Assembly (NCBI RefSeq): GCF_000418365.1
Contig: NC_021663.1
Span: forward strand, 2,170,001 to 2,234,000
DNA length: 64,000 bases
Reading direction: 5' to 3'
Origin: Corynebacterium terpenotabidum Y-11
GTDB lineage: Bacteria; Actinomycetota; Actinomycetes; Mycobacteriales; Mycobacteriaceae
A program made the position numbers and the translations under genes. Position 1 is the stretch's first letter. Every line of letters starts with the position of its first letter. Below are positions 26,006 through 34,862 of the stretch, piece after piece. The notes under the pieces are model-generated. The model saw only the letters and a list, made by a program, of their open reading frames with translations. It was not told where the DNA came from and did not search any database.

Positions 26006-26407
26006 TTAGAACTTCAGACCACCTTCGCGGGCGGCGTCAGCCAGTGCGGCGATGCGACCGTGGTACTGGTAGCCACCGCGGTCGAAGACCACGGCCTCGA
26101 CACCGGCAGCCTTGGCACGCTCAGCGAGGAGCTCGCCGACGCGGGCGCCACGGGCCTTCTTGTCACCTTCCATGGCACGGATGTCGGCCTCGGTGGTGGA
26201 CGCAGCGGCCAGGGTGTGACCGGCGACATCGTCGATCAGCTGGGCGTGCATGTGGCGGGAGGTGCGGTGGACGACGAGACGCGGGGTCTCGGCGGTACCG
26301 GAGATGTTCTTGCGCAGACGGTAGTGACGGCGCTGACGCGCGATGCGGCGGCGGGTGGAGATGTCCTTGCCGACCGGGAGACGCTTGTTGTCGTTGCTCT
26401 GAGACAT
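26006..26407 (-). CDS. rplR: 50S ribosomal protein L18
   Basis: A 133-residue L18 with [35 protein letters not shown] and the C-terminal [26 protein letters not shown]. It binds 5S rRNA. Its ATG overlaps the rplF stop by one base (TAATG). Confidence 0.97.
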   Translation of the reverse strand: MSQSNDNKRLPVGKDISTRRRIARQRRHYRLRKNISGTAETPRLVVHRTSRHMHAQLIDDVAGHTLAAASTTEADIRAMEGDKKARGARVGELLAERAKAAGVEAVVFDRGGYQYHGRIAALADAAREGGLKF

Positions 26408-26943
26408 TACTTACCCGTCTTTCCGACCTTGCGACGGATCTGCTCACCCTCGTAGCGGATGCCCTTACCCTTGTAGGGATCGTCCTTCCGCAGACGACGG
26501 ATGTTGGCGGAGATCTGTCCGACCTGCTGCTTATCGATGCCTGCGACGGAGAACTTGGTGTTGCCGTCGACGGCGAAGGTGATTCCCTCCGGGGCCTCGA
26601 TGAGGACCGGGTGGGAGTAACCCAGGGCGAACTCGAGGTTCTTGCCCTTGGCCTGGACACGGTAGCCGACACCGAAGATCTCCATCTTCGTGGTGTAGCC
26701 CTCGGTGACGCCCACGACCATGTTGTTGATCAGGGAGCGGGAGAGGCCGTGCAGGGAACGGTTCTTGCGGTCGTCGTTCGGACGGGTGACGAGGATCTCG
26801 TTACCCTCCTGGGCGACGGCGATCGGCGCGGGGATGGTCTGGGACAGGGAACCCTTCGGGCCCTTGACGGAGACTTCCTGACCGTCGATGGTGACGGTGA
26901 CGCCGGCGGGGACGGCCACGGGGGCCTTACCGATACGTGACAT
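26407..26943 (-). CDS. rplF: 50S ribosomal protein L6
   Basis: A 178-residue L6: [33 protein letters not shown] at the start and [24 protein letters not shown] at the end. It sits near the factor-binding site of the 50S subunit. Gene order rpsH-rplF-rplR-rpsE-rpmD-rplO is the standard spc order. Confidence 0.97.
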   Translation of the reverse strand: MSRIGKAPVAVPAGVTVTIDGQEVSVKGPKGSLSQTIPAPIAVAQEGNEILVTRPNDDRKNRSLHGLSRSLINNMVVGVTEGYTTKMEIFGVGYRVQAKGKNLEFALGYSHPVLIEAPEGITFAVDGNTKFSVAGIDKQQVGQISANIRRLRKDDPYKGKGIRYEGEQIRRKVGKTGK

Positions 26944-26957
26944 TGTGCGTCCTCCTT

Positions 26958-27356
26958 CTACCAGACGTAGGCGAGGACTTCCCCACCCACGCCCTTCTCG
27001 GTCGCCTCGCGGTCGGTCAGGAGACCCTGGGACGTGGAGATGATGGCCACGCCCAGGCCGCCGAGGACCTTCGGGAGGTTGGTGGACTTGGCGTACACGC
27101 GCAGACCCGGCTTGGAGACGCGGCGGACACCGGCGATGGAGCGCTCACGCGAGGTGGAGTACTTGAGCTCCAGGGTGAGCTGCTTGCCGATCTTGGCGTC
27201 GTCGACGGTGAAATCGGCGATGTAGCCTTCCTTCTTCAGGATCGCGGCGATGTTCGCCTTGATCTTGGAGGAGGGCATGGACACGCTGTCGTGGTACGCG
27301 TTGGACGCGTTCCGCACGCGGGACAGCATGTCCGCGATGGGATCAGTCATCGTCAT
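26958..27356 (-). CDS. rpsH: 30S ribosomal protein S8
   Basis: A 132-residue S8 that starts [18 protein letters not shown] and ends with GGEVLAYVW. The start at 27356 follows the family; an in-frame start ten codons upstream is possible but not conserved. It is the first gene of this operon half: rplE, normally just upstream, lies 24 kb away at 51.3 kb, so rpsH must have its own promoter in the gap to purF. Confidence 0.95.
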   Translation of the reverse strand: MTMTDPIADMLSRVRNASNAYHDSVSMPSSKIKANIAAILKKEGYIADFTVDDAKIGKQLTLELKYSTSRERSIAGVRRVSKPGLRVYAKSTNLPKVLGGLGVAIISTSQGLLTDREATEKGVGGEVLAYVW

Positions 27357-27766
27357 GACGAAGTGACCTTGTGCCTTTCTCGCCACGGTTCCCGTTCCAC
27401 CCGGGCGTCACCGCGTCCTTGCAGGCAACTGACGCTTCCCGGATTCAGTAATCCGGGTTGCTCGCTACCGTTGGTTCGACGCGGCCGCATGAGGGCGGAG
27501 GGCCTGTGACAAAGTGGTTGAATGCTTCTGCCTGACATGGCTGAGCGACCCTCTTCCGGTTCCCCCGGAGGAGCGTCGCGCGCACAACAGGACCTGTCTA
27601 CGCTAGCAATCCCGTGTTCCCAGGTCAAGACGGGGTGCAGACCCGCCCGGATCGAGGGAGGACGCCCGCCCCGAATCGGTGTCCCGGCCCCTGACAGCGT
27701 AGTCTTCGAAGGTCAGCGCCCGTGAGCTCCAGTGAGCTCCCGTCAGCAGAGGAATCCACAAGAACC
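27357..27766. other. non-coding divergent region between rpsH and purF
   Basis: About 410 bases with no supported gene. It must hold the promoter of the rpsH operon (minus) and of purF (plus). Short frames here lack ribosome-binding sites. I see no terminator, repeat or riboswitch that I can name. Confidence 0.5.
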
Positions 27767-29260
27767 ATGTGCGGCATCGTCGGCATGATCGGCAACAGCC
27801 CGGTCAACCAGGACATCTACGACGCTCTCCTGCTTCTGCAGCACCGCGGACAGGACTCCACCGGCATGGCCACCGCCGAAGCCGGCGGTCACCTCCATCT
27901 CTTCCGGGCCCGCGGCCAGGTCCGGGAGGTCGTGCGCACCCGCGATATGCGCTCCCTGCTCGGCAGCGCCGGTCTGGGCCACGTGCGTTATGCCACGCGG
28001 GGGGCGGCGTCCTCCGAGGAGGAGCAGCAGCCCTTCTACGTCAACTCCCCCTACGGCATCACCCTGGTGCACAACGGCAACCTGACGAACACCCGCGAGC
28101 TGACCGACGAGCTGCGCCACCATGACCGCCGTCATGTGAACTCCTCCAGCGACACCGAGCTTCTGCTCAACGTCCTCGCCAGTGAGCTGCAGGCCACCAC
28201 CGGCCCGACCGACCTCACCCCCGAGGGCATCTTCAACGCGGTCGCCGCGACGCACACCCGCGTCGAAGGTGCCTACGCGGTCATCGCGCTCATCGCCCAC
28301 CATGGTCTGCTCGCCTTCCGCGATCCCTTCGGGATCCGTCCGATGGTGCTCGGTCGGCGGCATCCGAGCCCTGAACTGCTCGCCGAGCATCCGGACGCCC
28401 ACGACGAGTGGGTCGTGGCGTCCGAGTCGCTGGTGCTGGAGAACGGCAACTACGAACTCGTCCGCGAGCTCGCCCCCGGCGAGGCCGTCTTCATCACCCC
28501 GGAGGGCAAGCTGTTCTCCCGCCAATGCGCCGCCACCCCGTCGCTGAAGCCCTGCTCCTTCGAGTACGTCTACCTGGCCCGTCCGGACTCGGTGATGAAC
28601 GGGATCTCGGTCTACGATTCGCGGCTGCGGATGGGTGCCCGGCTGGCCCGCACGATCGCCGCACACATGCCTGTCGACGACGTCGACGTGGTCATGCCGA
28701 TCCCCGATTCGGCGCGACCGGCGGCCATGGAGGTCGCCCGCGTCCTCGACATCGAGTACCGCGAGGGGTTCTTCAAGAACCGCTACGTGGGACGCACCTT
28801 CATCATGCCGGGCCAGGCGGTCCGGAAGAAGAGCGTGCGGCAGAAGCTCAACGCCATGTCCACGGAGTTCGCCGGCAAGCACGTCCTCCTCGTCGACGAT
28901 TCCATCGTCCGCGGCACCACCAGCTCGCAGATCATCGAGATGGCCCGGGCCGCCGGTGCCGAGAAGGTGACCTTCGCCTCCGCCGCCCCGCCGATCCGCT
29001 ACCCGCACGTCTACGGGATCAACATCCCCACCGAGTCGGAACTCATCGCCGCCGGCCGGAGCATCCCGGAGATCTGTGAACTGCTGGGTGCCGACCACCT
29101 CATCTACCAGGAGGTCGAGGACCTGGAGGGGGCGATCCTTGACGGGCAGACCGACCACCAGCTCGACGGGCTCGATCTGAGCTGCTTCACGGGCGAGTAC
29201 GTCACCGGTAGCGTCACCCGGGAGTACCTCGACTGGGTCGCGGCCGCCCAGGAGAGCTAG
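27767..29260 (+). CDS. purF: amidophosphoribosyltransferase, E. coli-type PurF
   Basis: A 497-residue enzyme for the first step of purine synthesis (PRPP plus Gln to phosphoribosylamine). The start at 27767 gives MCGIVGM, exposing the catalytic Cys2 after Met removal; the frame is open 15 codons upstream. The glutaminase domain has LQHRGQDSTGMAT and HVRYATRGAASSEEEQQPFYVNSPYGITLVHNGNLTN. The PRTase domain has the PRPP loop VLLVDDSIVRGTTSSQ. It lacks the propeptide and Fe-S cysteine pattern of the Bacillus/actinobacterial type, and closely follows E. coli PurF, including EFAGKHVLLVDDS and KKSVRQKLNAM. This suggests acquisition from another phylum. A nucleosidase follows eight bases later. Confidence 0.93.
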   Translation: MCGIVGMIGNSPVNQDIYDALLLLQHRGQDSTGMATAEAGGHLHLFRARGQVREVVRTRDMRSLLGSAGLGHVRYATRGAASSEEEQQPFYVNSPYGITLVHNGNLTNTRELTDELRHHDRRHVNSSSDTELLLNVLASELQATTGPTDLTPEGIFNAVAATHTRVEGAYAVIALIAHHGLLAFRDPFGIRPMVLGRRHPSPELLAEHPDAHDEWVVASESLVLENGNYELVRELAPGEAVFITPEGKLFSRQCAATPSLKPCSFEYVYLARPDSVMNGISVYDSRLRMGARLARTIAAHMPVDDVDVVMPIPDSARPAAMEVARVLDIEYREGFFKNRYVGRTFIMPGQAVRKKSVRQKLNAMSTEFAGKHVLLVDDSIVRGTTSSQIIEMARAAGAEKVTFASAAPPIRYPHVYGINIPTESELIAAGRSIPEICELLGADHLIYQEVEDLEGAILDGQTDHQLDGLDLSCFTGEYVTGSVTREYLDWVAAAQES

Positions 29261-29267
29261 GCCCGGC

Positions 29268-29954
29268 ATGAGCGACCACCGTCCCGTCCTCCACCACGGC
29301 ACCATCGCCCCGGGTCAGCCACTGCTGGTCATCGCGATGGCCGGGGAAGCCGCCGAGCTCACCGCGGGGGATCCCCGCTTCGAAGATCTGCCGGTTCTAC
29401 TCACCGGCATCGGCCGGATCAACACCACCCTCGCGCTCACCGACTGCCTGCACCGCTATCTGCGGGCGGGTGGGCTGCCCGGGGCGATCATCAACCTCGG
29501 TACCGCGGGGGCGCTGCGTCCGGGGATGACCGGGGTGCACCGGGTCAACCGGGTCCTGCTGCACGATTTCTCCCACGCCTCCGTCGCCGCCCTCACCGGC
29601 GCCGACGAGTACCCGCCGATCGACCTCGATTCGGACCTGCCCGGCGACCACACCGAGCTGGACACCCTCGACGGGCTCGACCGGGACGCGGCCTCCCTCA
29701 TCACCCTGGCCACCGGGGACGTCTTCGTCGAGTCCGACGCCGTGCGCGACCGGTTGGCGGAGGACGCCGACATCGTCGACATGGAGGGGTACGCCGTCGC
29801 CCGGGTCGCCCGCTGGTTCGGGGTGCCGGTGCAGCTCATCAAGGTGATCAGTGACGACGCCGGGGATGACGCCGGCTCCACCTGGCGCGATGAACTCCCG
29901 CAGATGGCCCGGGAAATCGCGGCGCACACGCACCGGGAACTCACCGCGGACTAA
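29268..29954 (+). CDS. nucleosidase of the PNP/UDP phosphorylase superfamily
   Basis: A 228-residue protein with the MTAN/PNP pattern: VIAMAGEAAELTA near the N-terminus, PGAIINLGTAGALRPGMTGVHRV in the middle, and DIVDMEGYAVARVARWFGVPVQLIKVISDDAGDDA near the end, where Asp/Glu bind the nucleoside ribose and base. It probably hydrolyses a purine nucleoside or thio-nucleoside. It follows purF by seven bases, so a joint purine role is likely. The exact substrate cannot be read. Confidence 0.8.
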   Translation: MSDHRPVLHHGTIAPGQPLLVIAMAGEAAELTAGDPRFEDLPVLLTGIGRINTTLALTDCLHRYLRAGGLPGAIINLGTAGALRPGMTGVHRVNRVLLHDFSHASVAALTGADEYPPIDLDSDLPGDHTELDTLDGLDRDAASLITLATGDVFVESDAVRDRLAEDADIVDMEGYAVARVARWFGVPVQLIKVISDDAGDDAGSTWRDELPQMAREIAAHTHRELTAD

Positions 29955-29967
29955 GCGTCGGACAATA

Positions 29968-29986
29968 TTAGGTACCCCTCACCGTC
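29968..29986 (+). promoter_or_regulatory. DtxR-like iron box before the hemin-type binding protein gene
   Basis: TTAGGTACCCCTCACCGTC matches about 13 of 19 positions of the DtxR consensus (TWAGGTTAGSCTAACCTWA), with an intact left arm. It ends 17 bases before the ATG at 30004 and overlaps the expected promoter, so iron-replete DtxR would repress. Confidence 0.6.
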
Positions 29987-30003
29987 GTGATATTCTCGTG
30001 ACC

Positions 30004-31152
30004 ATGAGTGTTTCGCGTCTGCGCCGTGCCCGGCGTCCCCTGGCTGTCCTTTCCGCCGCTCTCCTCGCCGCCGGCCTCGCCGCCTGTGGCGTCGGTTCCG
30101 ACAACGGGGGCAGCGTCTCCGACAGCAACGAAACCACCTTCGAGGCCGCCCTGGCCGCCCTGCCGGACGACACCTCCCTGCCGAACCCGCGGACCGTCCG
30201 TGACCCCTCCTTCGCCGCATTCGTCGGCGACGTCACCCCGGTCACCGACGACGCCTCCCCCGCTCTCCCGGTCTCCCTTACCGACGCGGACGGGGTGGAC
30301 GTCACCGTCACCGATGTCTCCCGCATCATCCCGCTGGACATCTCCGGCACGATCTCCCGCACCCTGGCCGGCCTGGGCCTGCGCGAGAACATTGTCGGCC
30401 GGACCGTCTCCTCGATGGAGCCGAGCCTGACGGACCTGCCGGTCGTCACCCAGGGCAGCCACTCGATCAGCGCCGAAGCCGTGCTCAACCTCGACCCGAC
30501 CCTCGTGCTGATCGACGGGTCCGTCGGCCCGGAGGAGGCCGTCCAGCAGATCCGCGATGCCGGCGTCTCCGTCGTCATGCTCGACGATCCGGAGTACACC
30601 GAGGATTCGGTCCGGGAATCCATCACCACCGTCGCCGCCGTCGTCGGCCTGCCGGACGAGGGAACCACACTCGCCGACCGCTCCGATGACGAAGCCGACC
30701 AGGCGCGGTCGGCGATCCAGGAGCTCGCCACGGCCGCCACCGGTGGCGAACCGCTGCGGCTGGCCTTCCTCTACGCCCGCGGCGACGGCGGCGTTTTCTA
30801 CCTCCTCGGCCCGGACTCCGGCACCAGCGAACTCATCGAGGGCCTCGGCGCGATTGACGTCGCCAAGGAGAACGGCATCACCGACATGGCCCCGGCGAAT
30901 GCGGAGGCGCTGGCGGAGCTCGACCCCGATGTGCTGGTGATGATGTCCGCCGGGCTGGAATCCACCGGCAACATCGATGGCCTGCTGACCAAGCCCGGGA
31001 TCGCCCAGACCACGGCGGGCGAGCACCGGCGCGTCCTCGCGATCCCCGACTCGCAGGCGCTGAGCTTCGGCCCGCAGACCGGTGAGATGCTGCTCGCGGC
31101 AGCATCCGCTCTCTACGACCCGGAGTCCCACCGCGAGGCGACCGAATCCTGA
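30004..31152 (+). CDS. hmuT: iron/hemin ABC transporter substrate-binding lipoprotein, HmuT-like
   Basis: A 382-residue class III periplasmic-binding-type protein. A lipoprotein signal ends at the lipobox LAACG (Cys near residue 26). A Ser/Thr-rich linker follows. The binding domain contains VTDVSRIIPLDISGTISRTLAGLGLRENIVGRT, DPTLVLIDGSVGPEEAVQQIRDAGVSVVML and ALAELDPDVLVMMSAGLEST, which resemble heme-binding HmuT. No permease or ATPase gene is adjacent, so it is an orphan in this locus. A DtxR-like box just upstream supports iron control. It might serve the SBP-less FecCDE-type system at 53.8 kb, but that is inference. Confidence 0.8.
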   Translation: MSVSRLRRARRPLAVLSAALLAAGLAACGVGSDNGGSVSDSNETTFEAALAALPDDTSLPNPRTVRDPSFAAFVGDVTPVTDDASPALPVSLTDADGVDVTVTDVSRIIPLDISGTISRTLAGLGLRENIVGRTVSSMEPSLTDLPVVTQGSHSISAEAVLNLDPTLVLIDGSVGPEEAVQQIRDAGVSVVMLDDPEYTEDSVRESITTVAAVVGLPDEGTTLADRSDDEADQARSAIQELATAATGGEPLRLAFLYARGDGGVFYLLGPDSGTSELIEGLGAIDVAKENGITDMAPANAEALAELDPDVLVMMSAGLESTGNIDGLLTKPGIAQTTAGEHRRVLAIPDSQALSFGPQTGEMLLAAASALYDPESHREATES

Positions 31153-31182
31153 CCCGGTCACATCCGGCCTAGGCTGGGTGCC

Positions 31183-31449
31183 ATGACTGACACCCCTGCC
31201 AAAGGCTCCCCCGAAGAACAAGCGGCGATGCTCGCCTGGCTCGACGAGGTCGCGGACGCTCTCGGCCTCGACCGGGAGACCGGACGCGCCGCGCTCGGCG
31301 ATGTTCTCGCGCTGACGAGCACCATCGCCCACAACCGGTCGCGTCCCGCCGCCCCCGTCACCGCCTTCCTCATCGGCCTGGTCGCCGGTCGTGAGGACGC
31401 CGAGGCGTCCTCCCTCATCGCGCAGATCCGACAGCTCGCTGAACAGTGA
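31183..31449 (+). CDS. DUF6457 family small protein
   Basis: An 88-residue helical protein with EEQAAMLAWLDEVADALGL and RSRPAAPVTAFLIGLVAGREDAE, the pattern of the DUF6457 proteins that often sit beside, or are fused to, MobA in actinobacteria. Its molecular role is unknown. It is placed 87 bases before the FdhF-like gene, inside the Moco region. Confidence 0.75.
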   Translation: MTDTPAKGSPEEQAAMLAWLDEVADALGLDRETGRAALGDVLALTSTIAHNRSRPAAPVTAFLIGLVAGREDAEASSLIAQIRQLAEQ

Positions 31450-31536
31450 TGCCCGTGTCGCACCACCGGACGTCCGTCCGGTAGGTCCGTACAACTCGAG
31501 ATGACCGGCGTCACACACCTGACTACCCTGGTAGCC

Positions 31537-33867
31537 ATGACGAATGCCCGGAAACTCCCGCCGGTCGCCGACCAGGTCAACCCGGTGGCCAACCGCTACG
31601 ACCATCCCCGAATCGGTGAGAATGAACATGTCGCCACCGGCGTCCCCGCGGTATTCCACGCCCTGCAGCACGCCGTGCCCAACAATGCGCTGCCCTCGTT
31701 GCTGACCATCAACAAGCACAAGGGTTTCGACTGTCCCGGCTGCGCCTGGCCCGAACCTGACCAGCACGATCTCAACATCGTCGAGTTCTGTGAGAACGGC
31801 GCTAAGGCTGTTGCCGAGGAGACCACCCCGAAGAAGGCCGGGCCGGATTTCTGGGCGCAGTACACCGTCGAGGAACTGCGGGAGAAGACCGACCACTGGC
31901 TCGGTAAGGTCGGCCGGATCACCCACCCGCTGCTCTACGACCGTGACTCCGGCGACGGCCACTACCGCCCCGTCAGTTGGGCGGACGCCTTCGCCCTCAT
32001 CGCCGAGGAGCTGCAGGGCATCGAGCCGGACGAGGCCGTGTTCTACACCTCCGGCAAGGCCGTCAACGAGGCCGCCTACGCGATCCAGCTGCTGGCCCGC
32101 CGTATGGGCACCAACAACCTGCCGGACTGCTCGAATATGTGCCACGAGTCCACCGGCTCCGCCCTGTCCGCGACCCTCGGTCTCGGTAAAGGCTCGGTGA
32201 CCATCAATGACTTCCACACCACCGACCTGCTGATCTCCGTCGGGCAGAACCCGGGCACGAACCACCCGCGCGCCCTGACCGCCTACTCCCGGTGCAAGGA
32301 GAACGGCGGGCACATCATCGCCATCAACCCGATGCCGGAGGCCGGGCTGATGGCATTCCGCGAGCCGCAGTCGGCGAAGACCTACCTCGGGTTCAAGGAG
32401 AAGATCTCCGACGACTACCTGCAGGTCCGGCTCGACGGCGACCGCGCGCTCTTCCTCGCCGTGAACAAGGAACTGGTCGCGCGCGACACCGTCATCGACC
32501 ACTGGTTCATCGAGACGTACACCACCGGGTACAAGGATCTCACCGCCCACCTGGCGTCCCTCGACGATGATGAGCTCGCCGCCGCCCACGGTATCCCGCG
32601 GTCCCAGGTCCTGGCGATGGTGGACGCCATCGAGAAGGCCGACTCCACCATCATCACCTGGACCCTCGGGGCCACCCAGCACAAAAACGCGGTTGCCACC
32701 ATCCGGGAGATGACCAACACCCTGCTGCTCACCGGCCGGATCGGCAAGCCCGGCTGCGGCACCGCCCCGCTGCGCGGCCACTCCAATGTCCAGGGCGACC
32801 GCACGATGGGGGTGTGGGAGAAGTCGCCGGAGAGCTTCCTCGCCGCCATCGAGCAGGAGTTCGGCTTCCCGGTCCCCCGCAAGCACGGGTACGATACCGT
32901 CGCCTCACTGCAGGCCATGCGCGACGGCAAGGTGAAGTTCTTCCTCTCCCTCGGCGGCAACCTGGTGCGCGTCGCGTCCGACACCTCCGTGCTGGAACGC
33001 GGGATGGAATCCAACAACCTCACCGTGCACCTGTCGACGAAACCGAACGGCTCCCACGCCTGGCCGGGACGCCGCTCGCTCATCCTGCCGGTACGGGCCC
33101 GTACCGACCTGGACATGCAGAAGTCGGGACGCCAGTCCGTCACCGTCGAGGATTCCGCCGGGAAGGTCCACGCCTCAACCGGCACCCGGCGCGCGAACCG
33201 CGGTGCCGACCTGCGCAGCGAGGTCGACATCCTCTGCTCCATCGGACGCGAAACCTTCGGCGACGACTTCTGGCAGCCGATGATCGACAACTACGACGTA
33301 CTGCGCGATCACATCGCCCGCACGATCCCCGGCTTCGAGAACTTCAACGAACGGCTCACGCACCCCGGCGGGTTCTCCCTGCCGAACGGCCCGCGCGAGC
33401 GGAGGTTCACCACCCCCGACGGCAAGGCCCACCTCACCGTCAACGAGATCGCCGCGGTGCACCTCAAACCCGGTGAGCTGATGATGAACACGGTCCGCAC
33501 CCACGACCAGTACAACTCCACCGTCTACGGGATGGACGACCGCTACCGCGGGATCAAGGGCGGACGCCGCGTCGTCCTCATCAACCCGGCCGACTGTGCC
33601 GAACTGGGGGTCCGGGACGGCGACATCGTCGACCTGGTGTCGGATTGGTCGGACGGCGAACGACGCGCCCCGGACTTCCGCGTCGTCGAGTACGACCACT
33701 CCCGTGGCGGCTGTACGACCTACTTCCCGGAGACGAATGTGCTGATCCCGCTGGATCATGCGGCGCTGGAATCCAATACACCGGTGTCCAAGTCGATGCC
33801 GATCCACCTGGAACCCACCGGCACGCGGGCCGAGGACATGCCGCCGATGCCGGCGTCCGAGAAGTAG
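31537..33867 (+). CDS. fdhF: FdhF/YdeP-family molybdopterin oxidoreductase
   Basis: A 776-residue molybdopterin enzyme. The N-terminal region has GFDCPGCAWPEP and, near 195, LPDCSNMCHESTGSALSATLGLGKGSVTINDFHTTDLLISVGQNPGTNHPR; the MGD-binding region continues through GGHIIAINPMPEAG. The C-terminal molydop-binding domain has NTVRTHDQYNSTVYGMDDRYRGI. It is the YdeP/FdhF subgroup that carries a Cys-Pro-Gly-Cys motif and no selenocysteine. Substrate is unproved; formate dehydrogenase function is suggested by fdhD immediately downstream. The start at 31537 follows the family; an in-frame ATG 12 codons upstream has no better ribosome-binding site. Confidence 0.85.
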   Translation: MTNARKLPPVADQVNPVANRYDHPRIGENEHVATGVPAVFHALQHAVPNNALPSLLTINKHKGFDCPGCAWPEPDQHDLNIVEFCENGAKAVAEETTPKKAGPDFWAQYTVEELREKTDHWLGKVGRITHPLLYDRDSGDGHYRPVSWADAFALIAEELQGIEPDEAVFYTSGKAVNEAAYAIQLLARRMGTNNLPDCSNMCHESTGSALSATLGLGKGSVTINDFHTTDLLISVGQNPGTNHPRALTAYSRCKENGGHIIAINPMPEAGLMAFREPQSAKTYLGFKEKISDDYLQVRLDGDRALFLAVNKELVARDTVIDHWFIETYTTGYKDLTAHLASLDDDELAAAHGIPRSQVLAMVDAIEKADSTIITWTLGATQHKNAVATIREMTNTLLLTGRIGKPGCGTAPLRGHSNVQGDRTMGVWEKSPESFLAAIEQEFGFPVPRKHGYDTVASLQAMRDGKVKFFLSLGGNLVRVASDTSVLERGMESNNLTVHLSTKPNGSHAWPGRRSLILPVRARTDLDMQKSGRQSVTVEDSAGKVHASTGTRRANRGADLRSEVDILCSIGRETFGDDFWQPMIDNYDVLRDHIARTIPGFENFNERLTHPGGFSLPNGPRERRFTTPDGKAHLTVNEIAAVHLKPGELMMNTVRTHDQYNSTVYGMDDRYRGIKGGRRVVLINPADCAELGVRDGDIVDLVSDWSDGERRAPDFRVVEYDHSRGGCTTYFPETNVLIPLDHAALESNTPVSKSMPIHLEPTGTRAEDMPPMPASEK

Positions 33868-34862
33868 TGGGGCGTCTCACCGGGAAGGCCCGGGTGACGA
33901 AGGTGCGCACGGGGGCGGACGGGGAGATCTCCGTCGATACCCGGGCGGACACCCTCGCTGTCGAGGAACCGTTGCAGATCCGCGTCGACGGGACCGACTT
34001 CTCCACGACAATGCGGACGCCGGGCCATGACATCGAGCTGGTCCACGGGCTGCTGCACGCCGAGGGGGTGCTCCGCACACGGTCGGACGTCACCGAGGCA
34101 CGGTACTGCGCCGGGGCGGTCGGGCCGCTGGGCGAGAACACGTACAACACGCTGGATGTCTCGTTGCGGGACGCCGCGGGGTTCAGCGTCGCCGAGGTCG
34201 GTGTGCCTGGCGTCCCCGCGTCCCCGTCGCCACAGCCACAGCCGGCGGCCGGTGATTCCTGCCCCTCGCTGCCCGTCGGTGCCGGGACGCTGCCCGGGCG
34301 CGACCTGCCGATCCGGAACCTCGTCACAACCTCGGCGTGCGGGGTGTGCGGGACGACCTCGATCGACGACCTGATGAAGACCTCCCGCTACACCCTCGCA
34401 CCGGTGCACCCGACCCCGGAGCTCGTCCTCGCGCTGCCCCGGGCGCTGGAGTCCGGGCAGAAGACCTTCCGGAAGACCGGTGGGATCCATGCGGCCGGTG
34501 CCTTCACCGCAGACGGGCGCCCCCTGGTGATCAGGGAGGATGTCGGACGCCACAATGCCGCTGACAAGGTCATCGGCGCACTGCTGCTGGCGGACCGGCT
34601 GCCGGGGGATGTCCGCCGACGCTCGGTCGAGGCGGGGCTCGGCCCGGACGGGGACCCGGACACTCCCGTCTACCTGGTCATGAGTTCCCGGGCGTCCTTC
34701 GAACTGGTGCAGAAGGCGGTACTGGCCGGCTTCTCCGGCCTGATCGCCGTCTCCGCGGCGACCTCCCTGGCCGTCGACCTGGCGAAGGAGGCGGGGCTGC
34801 TGCTCACCGGCTTCACCCGGGACGACCGGTTCACCCTCTACAGCGGCGAGCTGGCGTCCTAA
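33867..34862 (+). CDS. fdhD: formate dehydrogenase sulfurtransferase FdhD
   Basis: A 331-residue FdhD. The sulfur-carrying Cys pair is in TTSACGVCGTTSIDD. Other signatures are GHDIELVHGLLHAEGVL, KTGGIHAAGAFTADGRPLVIREDVGRHNAADKVIGALL and LVMSSRASFELVQKAVLAG. It moves sulfur from a cysteine desulfurase onto the molybdenum cofactor of the FdhF enzyme. GTG at 33867 shares a base with the fdhF stop (TAGTG), so the two are coupled. An in-frame open stretch upstream is a shadow of fdhF. A Pro/Ser insertion near residues 110-135 (SPSPQPQPAAGDS) lengthens it. Confidence 0.93.
   Translation: MGRLTGKARVTKVRTGADGEISVDTRADTLAVEEPLQIRVDGTDFSTTMRTPGHDIELVHGLLHAEGVLRTRSDVTEARYCAGAVGPLGENTYNTLDVSLRDAAGFSVAEVGVPGVPASPSPQPQPAAGDSCPSLPVGAGTLPGRDLPIRNLVTTSACGVCGTTSIDDLMKTSRYTLAPVHPTPELVLALPRALESGQKTFRKTGGIHAAGAFTADGRPLVIREDVGRHNAADKVIGALLLADRLPGDVRRRSVEAGLGPDGDPDTPVYLVMSSRASFELVQKAVLAGFSGLIAVSAATSLAVDLAKEAGLLLTGFTRDDRFTLYSGELAS

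Noticed and set aside
29968..32886. 972-codon minus-strand open frame
   Set aside because: It is antisense to the HmuT-like gene and the fdhF-like gene, whose products have clear family motifs. High GC gives long shadow frames.
31537..33867. Selenocysteine in the FdhF-like protein
   Set aside because: There is no in-frame TGA; the family's Cys-Pro-Gly-Cys motif is read directly.
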